Below are positions 1 through 10,380 of a stretch of DNA of 64,000 nucleotides, in pieces. The position numbers and the translations under genes were made by a program. Each line of letters opens with the position of its first letter. Positions within the stretch are counted from its first letter, which is position 1. The notes below the pieces were generated by a model that was not told where the DNA came from, searched no databases, and worked only from the letters and a program-made list of their open reading frames with translations. The stretch spans positions 1,919,001 to 1,983,000 of the forward strand of contig NZ_CP116967.1 in assembly GCF_032050975.1 (NCBI RefSeq). Reading direction: 5' to 3'. The stretch is from Candidatus Nitrospira allomarina. GTDB lineage: Bacteria > Nitrospirota > Nitrospiria > Nitrospirales > UBA8639.

Positions 1-106
1 TGGTTCGTTAATGTTTCTGACATGAATGAAAAACGGTATCTCCCGGCCATGAATCATTCCTCACGTTACAGTAAATGACCTGGTAAAAAACCTATTTTAG
101 GGCTCA

Positions 107-640
107 ATGAATATGGAGACATTTCTTCCATTATTTGGATTAGCAATAGGGTTAGTGGTGGCAGCGGTTACGGATGTTCGGGAAGGGCGGATTCCCAATT
201 GGCTGACGGGTTCCTTGGCCGTCTTTGGAATTGGAGTGAATAGTATGGAGTATGGTTGGGAGGGATTCCTGTTTAGTCTCGGCGGTCTGATCATGGGGTT
301 GGTCTGCTTGATATTTTTTTATTTGAAAGGTGGGATGGGCGCCGGAGACGTGAAATTGCTTGGAGCGATTGGAACAATCCTGGGTCCGGGTCAGGTGGTC
401 TTTGCGTTTGCGTTTGCAGCCATGTTGGGGGGGCTATATAGCATAGCTCTGTTGTCCACTCAGGGTGGCATGCGCCACGCCTGGGATCGGATGTTTCTCC
501 TTTTGTCGACTCTGAAGGTGATCAGGACTATTCCGGTTTCGGGCGCACAAACTCCCACCGAGCCAAAGTTACGGTATGCCCTAGTTTTAGGGCTGGGTAC
601 TGTGATCGCCAAAACGTTGTTTTATTATGACGTGTTGTAA
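107..640 (+). CDS. cpaA: Prepilin peptidase CpaA/TadV (A24 family)
   Basis: Inner-membrane aspartic protease that cleaves the leader of Flp-type prepilins and pseudopilins. The 177-residue protein is almost entirely hydrophobic. It shows both A24 aspartates: D23 in the VTDVREGRIPN stretch and D81 in the GAGD motif (78-81) followed by VKLLGAIG. It lacks the N-terminal methylase domain of PilD, as expected for the short CpaA/TadV type. It is the first gene of a plus-strand Tad pilus operon, 180 bp ahead of cpaB. The start is taken as the ATG at 107; an ATG two codons later (113) is equally possible. Family call is firm; the exact substrate is inferred from context because no pilin gene is in the window. 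Confidence 0.9.
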   Translation: MNMETFLPLFGLAIGLVVAAVTDVREGRIPNWLTGSLAVFGIGVNSMEYGWEGFLFSLGGLIMGLVCLIFFYLKGGMGAGDVKLLGAIGTILGPGQVVFAFAFAAMLGGLYSIALLSTQGGMRHAWDRMFLLLSTLKVIRTIPVSGAQTPTEPKLRYALVLGLGTVIAKTLFYYDVL

Positions 641-819
641 CTCGTGTTCGCTTGGTTCTACGTGTTGAAAATGAGCAATCGGAGAAGATTCTTTACGTTG
701 TCTATTAAGAATGGCATTTGCCATCCGATATGCAGAGGTAGACAAATTGAAACCTCAGGATTGCTAGGTATGAATAAAAATTTCGGTTTGGATTTGGTGA
801 AGAAGGGGGAGGAAGTCTC

Positions 820-1662
820 ATGGGACAAAAACGGCCACTCGTATTTTTAGGAATCGCGATGATTATTGCCCTGGTGACGACCGTCATGGTGTATCGGTGG
901 CTTCAGGGACAACGAATGATCGAAACCGATGCTCCTGAAGTAGTGATGGAAGGTGTGAGTGTCGCAGTGGCCAGTGCCGATATCCCCTGGGGGACTCCAC
1001 TCGGTGAAAAAGCCGTTCGAGTAATGATGTATCCTGAAGAAGGTGTCCCCGTAGGTCACTTTAAGGACACGGCATCTTTAAATGGTCGAGTCGTGCTGAC
1101 AAACCTGAAAAAAAATGAGCCAATTTTAGAATCGAAATTGGCTCCGATTGATGTGAAAACGGGCGGAGTATCCGCGGTCATGGATCCCAATAAACGGGCA
1201 ATGGCTGTAAAAGTGAATGAAGTGGTTGGCCTTCCGGGATTTGTGCAGCCAGGAGATCGGGTTGATGTGATGGCGACCTTTGAGGATCCCAGGTCTAAAA
1301 AGAAGGACAATGGCGGTGGGAAGGAGGAGGTGACCAAGGTCGTCCTTGAGAACACGCTCGTGTTAGCGATCGATACGCAAATGGAACGATCAGCTGGAGA
1401 GGAAAAGCCCACTCCCGTAAAAGTCATTACGCTGGAGGTGTCGTTGGAGGAGGCCGAAAGGTTGGCCATGGCCGAAAATGGTGGGAAGTTACGATTGGCC
1501 TTACGAAGTCCACTGAATCCTGAGGTGAAGAAAACCAAAGGTGCCGACTTTAAGGATTTGATGCGTTCCCACCAACTCATTCCTCCGCCGCCCAGAGGGG
1601 GAAAGCCAAAAGAGCAAGTTGAGGTGATCCAGGGGACAACGCGGAAAACGATGAAATTTTAA
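820..1662 (+). CDS. cpaB: Flp pilus assembly protein CpaB (RcpC)
   Basis: Periplasmic, membrane-anchored protein of the Tad pilus machine. One N-terminal membrane segment (residues 6-25) precedes an SAF-like domain (about 45-115, with the IPWGTPLGEKAVR stretch) and the RcpC/CpaB C-terminal domain (about 115-250, including GFVQPGDRVDVMATF). The length of 280 residues fits the family. A purine-rich GGGGGAGGAA ribosome-binding site sits just before the ATG. In other Tad systems CpaB associates with the secretin CpaC, encoded next here. The C-terminus is rich in Lys, Pro and Gly and probably disordered. Confidence 0.9.
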   Translation: MGQKRPLVFLGIAMIIALVTTVMVYRWLQGQRMIETDAPEVVMEGVSVAVASADIPWGTPLGEKAVRVMMYPEEGVPVGHFKDTASLNGRVVLTNLKKNEPILESKLAPIDVKTGGVSAVMDPNKRAMAVKVNEVVGLPGFVQPGDRVDVMATFEDPRSKKKDNGGGKEEVTKVVLENTLVLAIDTQMERSAGEEKPTPVKVITLEVSLEEAERLAMAENGGKLRLALRSPLNPEVKKTKGADFKDLMRSHQLIPPPPRGGKPKEQVEVIQGTTRKTMKF

Positions 1663-1708
1663 GAGGGTCGTCGAGAGTGACGCGATGATCGTTAGGAAAG
1701 GTAAGGAT

Positions 1709-3208
1709 ATGAATCAGACTCACGGTTTTCCATTCAGGAGCATGGTGTTGGCTCTGGGCCTGGTCCTTGTGGGCTACACGGGAGCCTTGGGAGAAGGTCT
1801 CACCACCCAAGCGGTCCACGTCAATGAGCCCCAAAGCCTACGACTGACGGTCGGAGAGTCAAAAATTGTGGAGCGGGAGACGGCATTTAAACGTGCGTCG
1901 GTCGCCAATCCTAAAGTGGCGGATCAAATTGTGCTCTCCAGTAAGCAAATATACCTGACCGGAATCGAAGTTGGGACGACGACCCTGACCCTATGGGGTC
2001 AAGATGGTCAGGTGGCGAATGTTTTTCAAGTCCAAGTTTCTCCCGATGTGACTCGCTTGAAGGAGCAACTGTATACGATGTTGCCCCATGAACCCGGCAT
2101 TCAAGTGATGAACAGTCATGAGCACATTACTTTGACGGGCAATGTCACCAATATGGAGTCCTTGGCTAAAGCCCTCACTCTGGCCGAGCCCTATGCCCCG
2201 AATAAAATCATTAATCTGATTCAGGTGGGGGGCGTACAACAGGTGATGATGGAAGTCAAAGTCGCGGAAATGCAGCGTGGGCTGATGAAGCGTCTCGGGG
2301 TAAATTTTAAGCGGGCTCAAAAAAATCACCGTGATTTCTCCATCGGTCTCATTAATGATTTGTCCACGGTTGATGCCTTTGAACCGTTGGCGCATGCACA
2401 ATCCTCACAAACTACGACTCTGGAATTTCCGAGCGTGAGAACGCTGGCCTCAAACCTGATTTTAGGATTCGGGATTGGTGATGATTTATGGACTCTCTTT
2501 TTAGATCTGCTGAAAGAACATTCTCTCTCGAAAACCTTAGCTGAACCGACCTTGATTGCAGAGAGCGGGCAAGCCGCGGAATTCCTGGTTGGAGGAGAAT
2601 ATCCGATTCCAATTCCGCAGCAACTCGGCCAGGTGACCGTGAAATTTAAAGAGTACGGTGTCGGATTAAAATTTACCCCCACTGTTCTTTCTGAGGGGCG
2701 CATCTCCGTGATTGTGAACCCCGAGGTGTCAGAATTAGATTTTGCCAATGGTATTGTCATACAAGGATTTCAGATTCCCGCTTTGACCACTCGACGGGTG
2801 AAAACCGTAGTGGAATTAGGTGATGGACAAAGTTTTGCCATCGCCGGTCTTCTCCAGGAAAATATCAAGGAAACGGTTTCGAAATACCCGGTCCTCGGTG
2901 ATGTTCCGATTTTAGGAGCGTTATTCCGGAGCACCGCATTCCAAAAAAATGAGACCGAACTGATTGTGATTGTGACCCCTCATTTGGTGAAACCTCTGGA
3001 CATGGTGAAACAAACCTTGCCCACGGATCACTATTTAGAACCCAATGATTTTGAGCTGATGCTGATGGGCTATATGGAAGGGGTGTTTCCAGAACCAAAT
3101 GTCGCCAGGCCGAGCGAGGCCTACACGCTTGAGTCACCGAGGGTGGCAGGAAGAATGCCGTACCGTAAAGGTGGGATGGAAGGGATGTTTGGGCATCTGG
3201 CCCCATAG
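1709..3208 (+). CDS. cpaC: Tad pilus outer-membrane secretin CpaC (RcpA)
   Basis: Outer-membrane secretin channel through which the Flp pilus is extruded. The protein has a signal peptide (MNQTHGF to about GALGEG), a BON/pilus N-domain (roughly 45-150) and the conserved secretin domain (about 260-440), where the family signature VGGEYPIPIP and the VPILGALFRS stretch are visible. The ATG at 1709 is preferred over the in-frame ATG at 1685 because it follows AGGAAAGG and gives a cleaner signal peptide. About 20 bp separate it from cpaB and 26 bp from the lipoprotein gene, so it is co-transcribed. Confidence 0.93.
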   Translation: MNQTHGFPFRSMVLALGLVLVGYTGALGEGLTTQAVHVNEPQSLRLTVGESKIVERETAFKRASVANPKVADQIVLSSKQIYLTGIEVGTTTLTLWGQDGQVANVFQVQVSPDVTRLKEQLYTMLPHEPGIQVMNSHEHITLTGNVTNMESLAKALTLAEPYAPNKIINLIQVGGVQQVMMEVKVAEMQRGLMKRLGVNFKRAQKNHRDFSIGLINDLSTVDAFEPLAHAQSSQTTTLEFPSVRTLASNLILGFGIGDDLWTLFLDLLKEHSLSKTLAEPTLIAESGQAAEFLVGGEYPIPIPQQLGQVTVKFKEYGVGLKFTPTVLSEGRISVIVNPEVSELDFANGIVIQGFQIPALTTRRVKTVVELGDGQSFAIAGLLQENIKETVSKYPVLGDVPILGALFRSTAFQKNETELIVIVTPHLVKPLDMVKQTLPTDHYLEPNDFELMLMGYMEGVFPEPNVARPSEAYTLESPRVAGRMPYRKGGMEGMFGHLAP

Positions 3209-3234
3209 GAACTTTGATGAAAAAGGAGCAGAGC

Positions 3235-3663
3235 ATGCAACGCCAATCAATTGTGACAATGGCCGGTTTGATCGGCCTGATTCTGGTGGGGATGGGAGGT
3301 TGTGGTATATGGCCGGTCATGACAGAGGAGAATGGGCGGCGTCCTCAAGCGATGGGGAAAAGGGACCAGGTGCTCCTACCGTGGGCGCCTCAGCCCGTTC
3401 ATCTGAGTGAAGAGTATGGCCTGTCCTATCGACAGGCACTTGAAAATCAAATCGCGAATCCCGCAGCCGCCAACAATCTCGGCCCCATCGCTGGAGAGGC
3501 CGATTCACAAGCTCTGCAACAAAGTCTGGCTCGGTATCAGTTGATGTTTCAAAGTCCGCCGTATTCCCCTTTCAAGCTGAAGGGTGGCTCAGGCGGTGGT
3601 TCATCAAGTGGTGGTTCATCAGGCGGCAATGCGTCCATTGGGGTCTCTTCGGAGGGATATTAA
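3235..3663 (+). CDS. Tad-locus lipoprotein in the CpaD position
   Basis: Small predicted outer-membrane lipoprotein of about 142 residues. The N-terminal hydrophobic stretch ends in the lipobox VGMGGC. The middle is rich in Gln, Asn and Ala, and the last 25 residues are a Gly/Ser-rich tail. It occupies the place where cpaD usually lies (between the secretin and cpaE), so it may be a CpaD analogue or a pilotin, but I see no clear CpaD sequence signature. The start at 3235 was chosen because AAAAGGAG ends 6 bp upstream; the longer ATG at 3214 lacks a good site. Function is inferred from position. Confidence 0.7.
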   Translation: MQRQSIVTMAGLIGLILVGMGGCGIWPVMTEENGRRPQAMGKRDQVLLPWAPQPVHLSEEYGLSYRQALENQIANPAAANNLGPIAGEADSQALQQSLARYQLMFQSPPYSPFKLKGGSGGGSSSGGSSGGNASIGVSSEGY

Positions 3664-3664
3664 C

Positions 3665-4918
3665 ATGAAGGATAAAACTTGGAAGCCAAAACGTGTAGGC
3701 GGAGATTCCTCAGGTGCCTCATCCGATATGCCGGTCATTGAGCTTTCCATTCGGTCAACAGAATGTAAGGCGACACTTGAGGGCTTCATTCGGGAGATTG
3801 ACGGTGTGCGGCTCAAAGACGGTCAGGATCCCGGAGTTCCTGCACTTATGATTATGGAACTAGAAGAAAAGCCTGAGGATACGTTCTCCCTTATTCGAGA
3901 GCTGATGAAATTGAATAAAGGAATGGAGATATTCCTTACCGCCGCACGATTGGAGTCAAATATTTTATTGGAAGCCATGCGGGCCGGCGCCAAAGAGTTT
4001 TTGGCCCAACCGCTCCAAAAGCAAGAAGTGAGCGATGCGATAATGCGATTTTTGGAGCGAGCCGCAGCTCCGGTTCGTCAAGGTGACGGGCAACGAGCAG
4101 CTGGAAAGGTTCTGGCATTTTTTGGGGGAAAAGGTGGAGTGGGAACGACCAGTATCGCGGTCAATTTGGCCGCCGCTATCAAAAAAGGGCCGAACAACCC
4201 GTCCGTCGCCCTGGTGGATGTCAATCAGCATGGGGGAGATCTTCCCTTGTATCTCGATCTTCAACCGAACCATAGCTTCCGGGATATTGCGACCGATTTG
4301 TCCCGACTAGACCAAGCCTTTCTCATTCGTGTCCTTACCAAAACGGAATTGGGCATTCAAGTGCTCCCTTCGGGGTATGATGATCTCAGCACAGGTCGAT
4401 TAAGTCCGGATTGTGTGGAGGCAACCCTTCGACTGCTTCAATCCAGCTTCGACTATGTCATTCTTGATTGTGGACATGTATTGGATTTGACGACAAAAAA
4501 GGCACTGGAGCTTGCGACGTTAATCCTGGTGACGTCTACATTAATGGTCCCCGTGGTTCATCGAACGAAGCGAATTTTAGAATTGTTGCGTGGATCCGGA
4601 TTTCCTGCTGAAAAAATCCGATTGGTGATGAATCGATTTTTATCGGCGGAACAGGACGTGTTGAAAGAGACTGAAGAAATTCTAAAACAAAAAGCCTTCT
4701 GGCTGCTCCCTAATGATTATCCTTCAGCAAGTCAAGCCGTGAATAGTGGAAAGCCGTTGATCGATGTGGCTCCCCGGTCGGCAGTGGCTCAATCCTATCG
4801 GGATCTGGCCAGTTCATTTGGGGGACAATCCGCCAAATCGGCAAGCAAGGGATCGTTAGCCGGGTGGTTGAATCCCTTTAAAAGTCGGAATGTCCAATCA
4901 TCCCCTTCAGGGGCATAA
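3665..4918 (+). CDS. cpaE: Pilus assembly ATPase-like protein CpaE (TadZ)
   Basis: MinD/ParA-like protein that localises the Tad pilus machine at the pole in characterised systems. Residues about 20-135 resemble a response-regulator receiver fold, but the usual phospho-acceptor position reads LMIMELEEK with no Asp, so it is a pseudo-receiver. The MinD-like domain follows with a deviant Walker A, K156-GGVGTT-162: the signature Lys is present but the second Lys is replaced by Thr, as in many TadZ proteins. The ATG at 3665 has GGAGG nine bases upstream, lying within the end of the preceding gene. Residues upstream of it in the open frame are not coding. Confidence 0.88.
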   Translation: MKDKTWKPKRVGGDSSGASSDMPVIELSIRSTECKATLEGFIREIDGVRLKDGQDPGVPALMIMELEEKPEDTFSLIRELMKLNKGMEIFLTAARLESNILLEAMRAGAKEFLAQPLQKQEVSDAIMRFLERAAAPVRQGDGQRAAGKVLAFFGGKGGVGTTSIAVNLAAAIKKGPNNPSVALVDVNQHGGDLPLYLDLQPNHSFRDIATDLSRLDQAFLIRVLTKTELGIQVLPSGYDDLSTGRLSPDCVEATLRLLQSSFDYVILDCGHVLDLTTKKALELATLILVTSTLMVPVVHRTKRILELLRGSGFPAEKIRLVMNRFLSAEQDVLKETEEILKQKAFWLLPNDYPSASQAVNSGKPLIDVAPRSAVAQSYRDLASSFGGQSAKSASKGSLAGWLNPFKSRNVQSSPSGA

Positions 4919-4954
4919 TTTTATTCCTTTCATATTGTTGAGGTAAGCCGGTTT

Positions 4955-6280
4955 ATGTATGAGACAAAATGGGATGAAGTGGGGGCGGCAGCGGGCTTGG
5001 GGGCGTTAAACCTGGGTCCATTGAAAGAACGACTTCATCGTCAGGTGATTGATACTCTCGACCTGGCCGTTGTCGCGAAGTTGGATAACAATCTGCTCAA
5101 GGTCGAGCTGACTAAGCTCGTCCAGGAAATGTTGGAGAAGGAATCCGTCCCTCTCAGTATGAAAGAGCGGGAAAGTCTGATTGCCGACATTGAGCACGAA
5201 GTCATGGGTTTGGGCCCACTTGAACCCTTGGTGCAAGATCAAACGGTAAACGATATTCTGGTTAACAGGGCCGACCAAATTTACGTGGAGCGGGCCGGAA
5301 AACTGGAACTGACTGATGTAAAGTTTCGTGATGAAGCCCATCTCCGAAAAATTATCGAAAAAATTGTGTCGGCCGTGGGGCGACGAATTGATGAATCGTC
5401 GCCAATGGTAGATGCCCGGTTGCTGGACGGGTCTCGCGTTAATGCCATTATTCCGCCATTGGCTCTGAATGGATCTTCCATTTCAATTCGAAAGTTTTCC
5501 AAGGATAAGTTGCAGATTTCGGATTTGGTAAACAAACGTTCCCTTACCCCAGAGATTGCAGAGCTCCTTCGAGGGATTGTCGAAGCGAGACTGAATATTC
5601 TGATCTCGGGAGGAACGGGCTGCGGAAAAACGACCATTCTGAATATTCTGTCAGGATTTATTCCCTCCGACGAACGCATTGTGACGATTGAGGATTCAGC
5701 GGAGTTGCAATTGCGGCAAGAGCATGTGGTCCGGCTCGAAACGCGCCCCCCCAATGTGGAAGGGCGAGGAGAAGTGAGTCAGCGGGAATTAGTCAAAAAC
5801 TGTTTGCGTATGCGGCCGGATCGAATTGTGATGGGTGAGGTGCGAAGTGGGGAATGTCTCGACATGCTTCAAGCCATGAATACGGGACATGATGGATCTC
5901 TGACTACGATTCATGCCAATACCCCACGCGACTGCCTGACGCGGGTGGAGACTTTGGTGGCTATGGCCGGGTTGAATCTGGCAACGAAGGCGCTTCGCCA
6001 TTATATCAGTTCCGCTATCGACGTCATTCTCCAAATGACTCGCCTATCGGATGGATCCAGGAAAATGACCAGTTTGTCAGAAATTGTGGGTATGGAAGGC
6101 GAAACCATTACTCTTCAGGAAATATTCTTGTTTCAACAAACAGGACTTGATGAAGAGCGAAAGGTGCATGGGCAATTTAGAGCAACTGGTGTGCGGCCGA
6201 AATTTGTCGAACGGTTTAAAGCATTAGGAATTACTTGTGACCCAAGTATCTTCGACCCCGAGAAAATTTATGAGGTGTAA
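4955..6280 (+). CDS. cpaF: Tad secretion ATPase CpaF (TadA)
   Basis: Hexameric type II/IV secretion ATPase that powers pilus extension (and retraction in some Tad systems). The N-terminal domain (about 30-190) includes [12 protein letters not shown] and the VNDILVN stretch typical of CpaF. Walker A is GGTGCGKTT (219-227, Lys225). The Walker B/Asp-box/His-box region includes [13 protein letters not shown] and [13 protein letters not shown]. The length of 441 residues is normal. It is followed within 90 bp by tadB and tadC, the membrane platform proteins it acts on. Confidence 0.95.
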   Translation: MYETKWDEVGAAAGLGALNLGPLKERLHRQVIDTLDLAVVAKLDNNLLKVELTKLVQEMLEKESVPLSMKERESLIADIEHEVMGLGPLEPLVQDQTVNDILVNRADQIYVERAGKLELTDVKFRDEAHLRKIIEKIVSAVGRRIDESSPMVDARLLDGSRVNAIIPPLALNGSSISIRKFSKDKLQISDLVNKRSLTPEIAELLRGIVEARLNILISGGTGCGKTTILNILSGFIPSDERIVTIEDSAELQLRQEHVVRLETRPPNVEGRGEVSQRELVKNCLRMRPDRIVMGEVRSGECLDMLQAMNTGHDGSLTTIHANTPRDCLTRVETLVAMAGLNLATKALRHYISSAIDVILQMTRLSDGSRKMTSLSEIVGMEGETITLQEIFLFQQTGLDEERKVHGQFRATGVRPKFVERFKALGITCDPSIFDPEKIYEV

Positions 6281-6370
6281 GACCCGTTTTTCAAATTGTT
6301 TCACCTTCACGATGGCCTTTCCTGTGGTGGTTCGTCTTGTTGATTCGTCATCTAGTTGGGAGGGCGTATC

Positions 6371-7348
6371 ATGACCGTGGCCATTAGCATTGGCATATTT
6401 CTGTCCATCATTTTGTTTGTGGAGGGAGCCTATTACTGCTACCACCAATATGTGAATCCCCACAATAAGAATCTCAAGCGGCGCTTGCGTGGTGGATCAG
6501 GAAGACCGGGAGATCTTCAAAAAACCCAAGAAGCACCCGGAATTCTTCGAAATCGGAAAATGAGTGACATTCCGTGGATCCAAAATTTGTTGGGTTCTAT
6601 GACCAACTTGGGAGGACTGGAAAAATTGCTCCAACAGGCCAATAGTCAAATGCCTGTTGGCGTGTTTTTCCTCTTATCCGGAGTGCTCGGAGGAGCCGGG
6701 TTACTGGTCGCGACCTTTCAAGACTATGGGATGGTTGCTGCCATGGGTCTCAGTCTTATGGGCATGAGTCTTCCTTTGCTTCAGATGAAACGGAAGCGGA
6801 AGCGTCGGTTTAAAGAATTTGAACGCCAATTGCCCGAAGCATTGGATTTGATGGCTCGTGCTCTTCGGGCGGGACATGCCTTTTCCGTGGGTATGAAGAT
6901 GATCGGGGATGAATTTCCGGATCCGATTGGTCCCGAGTTTAGTCGGACTGTTGAGGAAATTTCGTTTGGAATCGATGTCCCTCAGGCGATGAACAATTTA
7001 AATGGTCGTGTGATCAGTACCGATTTGAAGTTTTTTGTCACGGCCTTAGTTGTTCAACGAGAAACAGGGGGAAATTTAGCAGAAATTATTGAGGCGATTT
7101 CCCGACTCATTCGGCAACGATTTGAGTTACTTGGTCGAGTCAAAGCGCTGTCGGCCGAAGGCCGGATGTCGGGGATTATTTTATTCTGCATGCCGATTGT
7201 TATGAGCATTCTGTTGTGGTTCTTGAATGAAGCCTACATGCGTATATTGATTGAGGATGAGATTGGTCAAATGATGGCTCTAGGTTCAGGTCTGTTAATG
7301 CTCGTGGGAGCCTATGTGATGAAAAACATGTGCGATATTAAAGTTTAG
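6371..7348 (+). CDS. tadB: Tad platform protein TadB
   Basis: Polytopic inner-membrane platform protein with a T2SSF (GspF-like) domain. An N-terminal membrane segment (about 5-25) and a pair of membrane segments (about 95-140) precede the conserved cytoplasmic stretch FERQLPEALDLMARALRAGH. Two C-terminal membrane helices (about 270-290 and 300-320) follow. The start at 6371 has GGGAGG about seven bases upstream; a TTG five codons earlier is less likely. Only 9 bp separate it from tadC. Confidence 0.9.
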   Translation: MTVAISIGIFLSIILFVEGAYYCYHQYVNPHNKNLKRRLRGGSGRPGDLQKTQEAPGILRNRKMSDIPWIQNLLGSMTNLGGLEKLLQQANSQMPVGVFFLLSGVLGGAGLLVATFQDYGMVAAMGLSLMGMSLPLLQMKRKRKRRFKEFERQLPEALDLMARALRAGHAFSVGMKMIGDEFPDPIGPEFSRTVEEISFGIDVPQAMNNLNGRVISTDLKFFVTALVVQRETGGNLAEIIEAISRLIRQRFELLGRVKALSAEGRMSGIILFCMPIVMSILLWFLNEAYMRILIEDEIGQMMALGSGLLMLVGAYVMKNMCDIKV

Positions 7349-7357
7349 AGGAATGGC

Positions 7358-8311
7358 ATGATGGATCCATTATTCTTGATCAGTCTTTTGGTCTTTTTGG
7401 GGGTTCTCCTTATCGGCTGGGGTGCGTGGAGTTATATGCAGTCTCAGGAAAAGGTCAAAGACTGGAGTATACGGGCCAAGGGGCAATCCCTTTCGCAGAG
7501 TTCCTCCCAAAAAAATGACAAGAAAGTTAGTTTAAAAGATCAAGGGATGAAGCTCCTGGAGCGATTGGGTCAGGTTAATAAGCCAAAGGACCAAGCCGTT
7601 ACCACTCGTTTGCGTGCTTCATTGGCAACCGCAGGGTATCGAAACCCTCGAGCGATTGTGGTGTTTTTGGGGACACGGATTTTTCTGGCTATTCTGCTAG
7701 GCCTGGCCTTTCTCGTTTTTGGTTCCGAGGTGATGCAGGGTAAAAATCCCATGTTTTTCCCTATGGTGTTGATTGGTGTCATGATGGTGGGTTTTTATGG
7801 CCCCCAACTGTGGTTGAGCAGTGCCATCACTAAACGAAAAGAACGCTTAGTGAATGGGTTTCCCGATGCGTTGGATTTGATGGTGGTATGCGTAGAAGCA
7901 GGGTTAGGGCTGGATCAAGCCATTGCCCGGGTGGGGCAGGAAGTCAAGCAAGGCCATCCTGATCTTGGTGATGAGTTTATCTTGTTAAATCTAGAGCTCC
8001 GTGCTGGCTTAAGCCGGGAACAAGGACTTCGAAATTTGGTTAATCGGACCAACCTCGACGATATTCGTAGCTTAGTAGCCTTGTTGATCCAGACTGATCG
8101 ATTTGGTACGAGCATTGGTCAGGCACTTCGAGTTCATTCAGATTCCATGCGGTTAAAACGAAGGCTTAAAGCTGAAGAGCGAGGCGCACAGCTTCCAGTG
8201 AAACTCATGATTCCACTTATATTGTTCATATTTCCGGCATTAATGGTAGTGATTATTGGTCCGGGTGCTATCAGCTTAATGCGAAATTTAATGCCGGCTA
8301 TGGGAGGGTGA
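7358..8311 (+). CDS. tadC: Tad platform protein TadC
   Basis: Second T2SSF-type platform protein of the Tad machine. The N-terminal membrane helix (about 5-25) is followed by a charged linker. A membrane pair (about 105-155), the signature FPDALDLMVVCVEAGLGLDQA and a C-terminal membrane helix (about 280-305) are visible. It pairs with TadB in the inner membrane under CpaF. GAGGAATGGC precedes tandem ATG codons at 7358 and 7361, so the exact start may shift by one codon. Confidence 0.9.
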   Translation: MMDPLFLISLLVFLGVLLIGWGAWSYMQSQEKVKDWSIRAKGQSLSQSSSQKNDKKVSLKDQGMKLLERLGQVNKPKDQAVTTRLRASLATAGYRNPRAIVVFLGTRIFLAILLGLAFLVFGSEVMQGKNPMFFPMVLIGVMMVGFYGPQLWLSSAITKRKERLVNGFPDALDLMVVCVEAGLGLDQAIARVGQEVKQGHPDLGDEFILLNLELRAGLSREQGLRNLVNRTNLDDIRSLVALLIQTDRFGTSIGQALRVHSDSMRLKRRLKAEERGAQLPVKLMIPLILFIFPALMVVIIGPGAISLMRNLMPAMGG

Positions 8312-8485
8312 ACGCCTGAGAGCCAGGAACAAGAGATTCGATAAACATTTCAAGATCATAGAGGATGACAAACCATGGGAGTTCCATTTCACGAAACAAT
8401 AGAACAAAAAATCTCAACAGCGAATATGGCGGTTGGGTCGATTGTGTTACAGGCGGTAAACGAAACCTTTCAGATGAGGTACACA

Positions 8486-9487
8486 ATGAAGAAGGCGAGC
8501 CTCCTCGTATCTGTGTTCATATTAATTAATTTGGGTGCCGTTGGGTGTGCCCAAAAAGAAAAATCCATGTTCACTCTCCAGGATGAACATTACCAGCAAA
8601 TCATGGAACGACAGAAGGCCGGGATCAATCCGGAATCCCAAGCGCCCGTGGACCTTACTCAGGTCATGAACAGCGACGAGTTTGAAAAACTGGGAGATGC
8701 TCATTTACAACAAGGTGATTTTCAGACGGCAAAAATTCAGTATGAAAAAGTGTTAGAGGCTTCGCCCGAGCAGATTCCTGCACGGTACAAGTTGGCAGTG
8801 ATCTATTTGGAAAAAGGATCCCCTCAGAATGCCTATGACCAATTTCACCGAATCCTGGATTATGATTTGAATTTTGCTCCAGCCTATGAGGGAATGGGTC
8901 GGGCCTTGCTGAAGATGGAGAAGGATCAGGAGGCGGAGAAGGAATTCCAGGCGGCCTTAATGTATGACGCTGAAATGTGGACCTCCGAAAATTACCTTGG
9001 TATTGTGGCGGATCGGCGTCATGATCATAAAGAGGCGATCCACCTCTATGAAGTCGCCTTGCAGAAGAAGGCAGATGATCCTTCGATCTTGAACAATTTA
9101 GGTATGGCGTATTACCTCGATACCCAATATGAAGAGGCGGTCAGAACTTTTCAGCGTGCGGTTCAGGTTGGTGGATCCAACGACAAAATTTCGAACAATC
9201 TCGGGTTAGCTCTCACCAAACTTGGGCATTTCGATCTGGCCTACGAAGCCTATGCCCGAGGGATGGATTCGGCCAAGGCCTATAATAACTTGGGTGTGGC
9301 ATTTTTGGAAGTTGGGAAGTTTGCGCGAGCTTCCCGTTGTTTTGAGAAAGCCATTGAAACCCAACCGACCTTTTACGAAAAAGCCAAAGAGAATTTAATG
9401 CTCAGCAATCGAATGCTGGCGAAACTTCCTCTGGTTCAGCAGCAAGCGTTAATCCGACGCGACCCCGTGTGTGTCGGAGCAATTTGA
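8486..9487 (+). CDS. TadD-like TPR lipoprotein
   Basis: Predicted lipoprotein of about 333 residues: MKKASLLVSVFILINLG runs into the lipobox LGAVGC. The rest is a series of tetratricopeptide repeats starting near residue 60 (for example FEKLGDAHLQQGDFQTAKIQ). TadD-type TPR lipoproteins are needed for pilus biogenesis in characterised Tad systems, and this gene closes the operon. The start at 8486 was chosen over upstream in-frame ATGs (8375, 8474) because it has GATGAGG upstream and begins a clean lipoprotein signal. It also resembles generic TPR proteins, so the TadD name rests on position. Confidence 0.8.
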   Translation: MKKASLLVSVFILINLGAVGCAQKEKSMFTLQDEHYQQIMERQKAGINPESQAPVDLTQVMNSDEFEKLGDAHLQQGDFQTAKIQYEKVLEASPEQIPARYKLAVIYLEKGSPQNAYDQFHRILDYDLNFAPAYEGMGRALLKMEKDQEAEKEFQAALMYDAEMWTSENYLGIVADRRHDHKEAIHLYEVALQKKADDPSILNNLGMAYYLDTQYEEAVRTFQRAVQVGGSNDKISNNLGLALTKLGHFDLAYEAYARGMDSAKAYNNLGVAFLEVGKFARASRCFEKAIETQPTFYEKAKENLMLSNRMLAKLPLVQQQALIRRDPVCVGAI

Positions 9488-10380
9488 CGGGTCTCATTGG
9501 TGGAATTGTCCTGGCAATGGCTTCTCCCCAGAATTGATTACCCGGTTTGAGTCATTATTGACTTGGGTGATTGGGAGTGCATTTGGTGTGTAAGAAATGA
9601 ATTTCCTCTGACAATTAGTTAAAATGATCCTTACGAAGATCCTCTTCGATCCCCCCTCCAGATGGAATTCGCTCCTATCAGGAGGAAAAATCGCTGGTCC
9701 TTCCATCCTTTCCCCTCTTCGTATTGAATGTCTATGACCTCAATTGCTCCTGATTTTTAGGCTTATGCGCGTGGTTTGACGGGTAAGCCTTCTAGTTTTC
9801 TGGCATGTGCCTTTAACTCGTAAACGTTTGACCGGAGGGAAGGTGTGACACGATTATGTGTCCAAAACCACATGCCGGATATTTGCTTTCTCTTAATTTT
9901 CTGTCATCTATGCATTCTTCATTTTCTCTTCCGAAGTCATTAAGAAAATCCAACATAGATGTGGTTATGAAAACTAACGGGAATAGAGTGGCGTCCAGGT
10001 CGTTTCCAGACTTGACCGAACGACGACCAGTATAAGGCTTCACTGAATGTTGCCGAACTCAATCTAAATGATATCCGGGGGGCTACACTGATGCAAAAAT
10101 ATTGGGAGACGCATCCTTCAGAGAGTTCATTGAAGGCAGGATTGTTGATTGGTCTAAGCCGTTTCAGCGTAAATTCACTGGATCAAAGTATTAGGACGAT
10201 AAACTTGTAATGTCTCGGTAGGGAAAAATAAGGAATCTTTTGTCTAAGTCGATTCTGCTCTTTGTGACTGTGTGATATTAAATATGAGGGTTGGGCAGTC
10301 CGTCTTTTAGTATGCGACTTGAGTTGGATGGCTTACTAAAAACCATGAGGGTCTTAGGGAGATCAGTGGATTGTTTTACG
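9488..10380. other. Non-coding gap between convergent genes
   Basis: About 890 bp lie between the end of the Tad operon (+) and the end of the PAS kinase (-). The short open frames here have no credible start sites or family features. A small hairpin, CGAAGA-TCC-TCTTCG, lies at 9634-9648, without a T-run. I see no gene, tRNA or repeat. Confidence 0.5.

Noticed and set aside
9634-9648. Hairpin CGAAGA-TCC-TCTTCG as a terminator of the Tad operon
   Set aside because: The stem is only 6 bp, lies about 150 bp after the stop and has no T-run.
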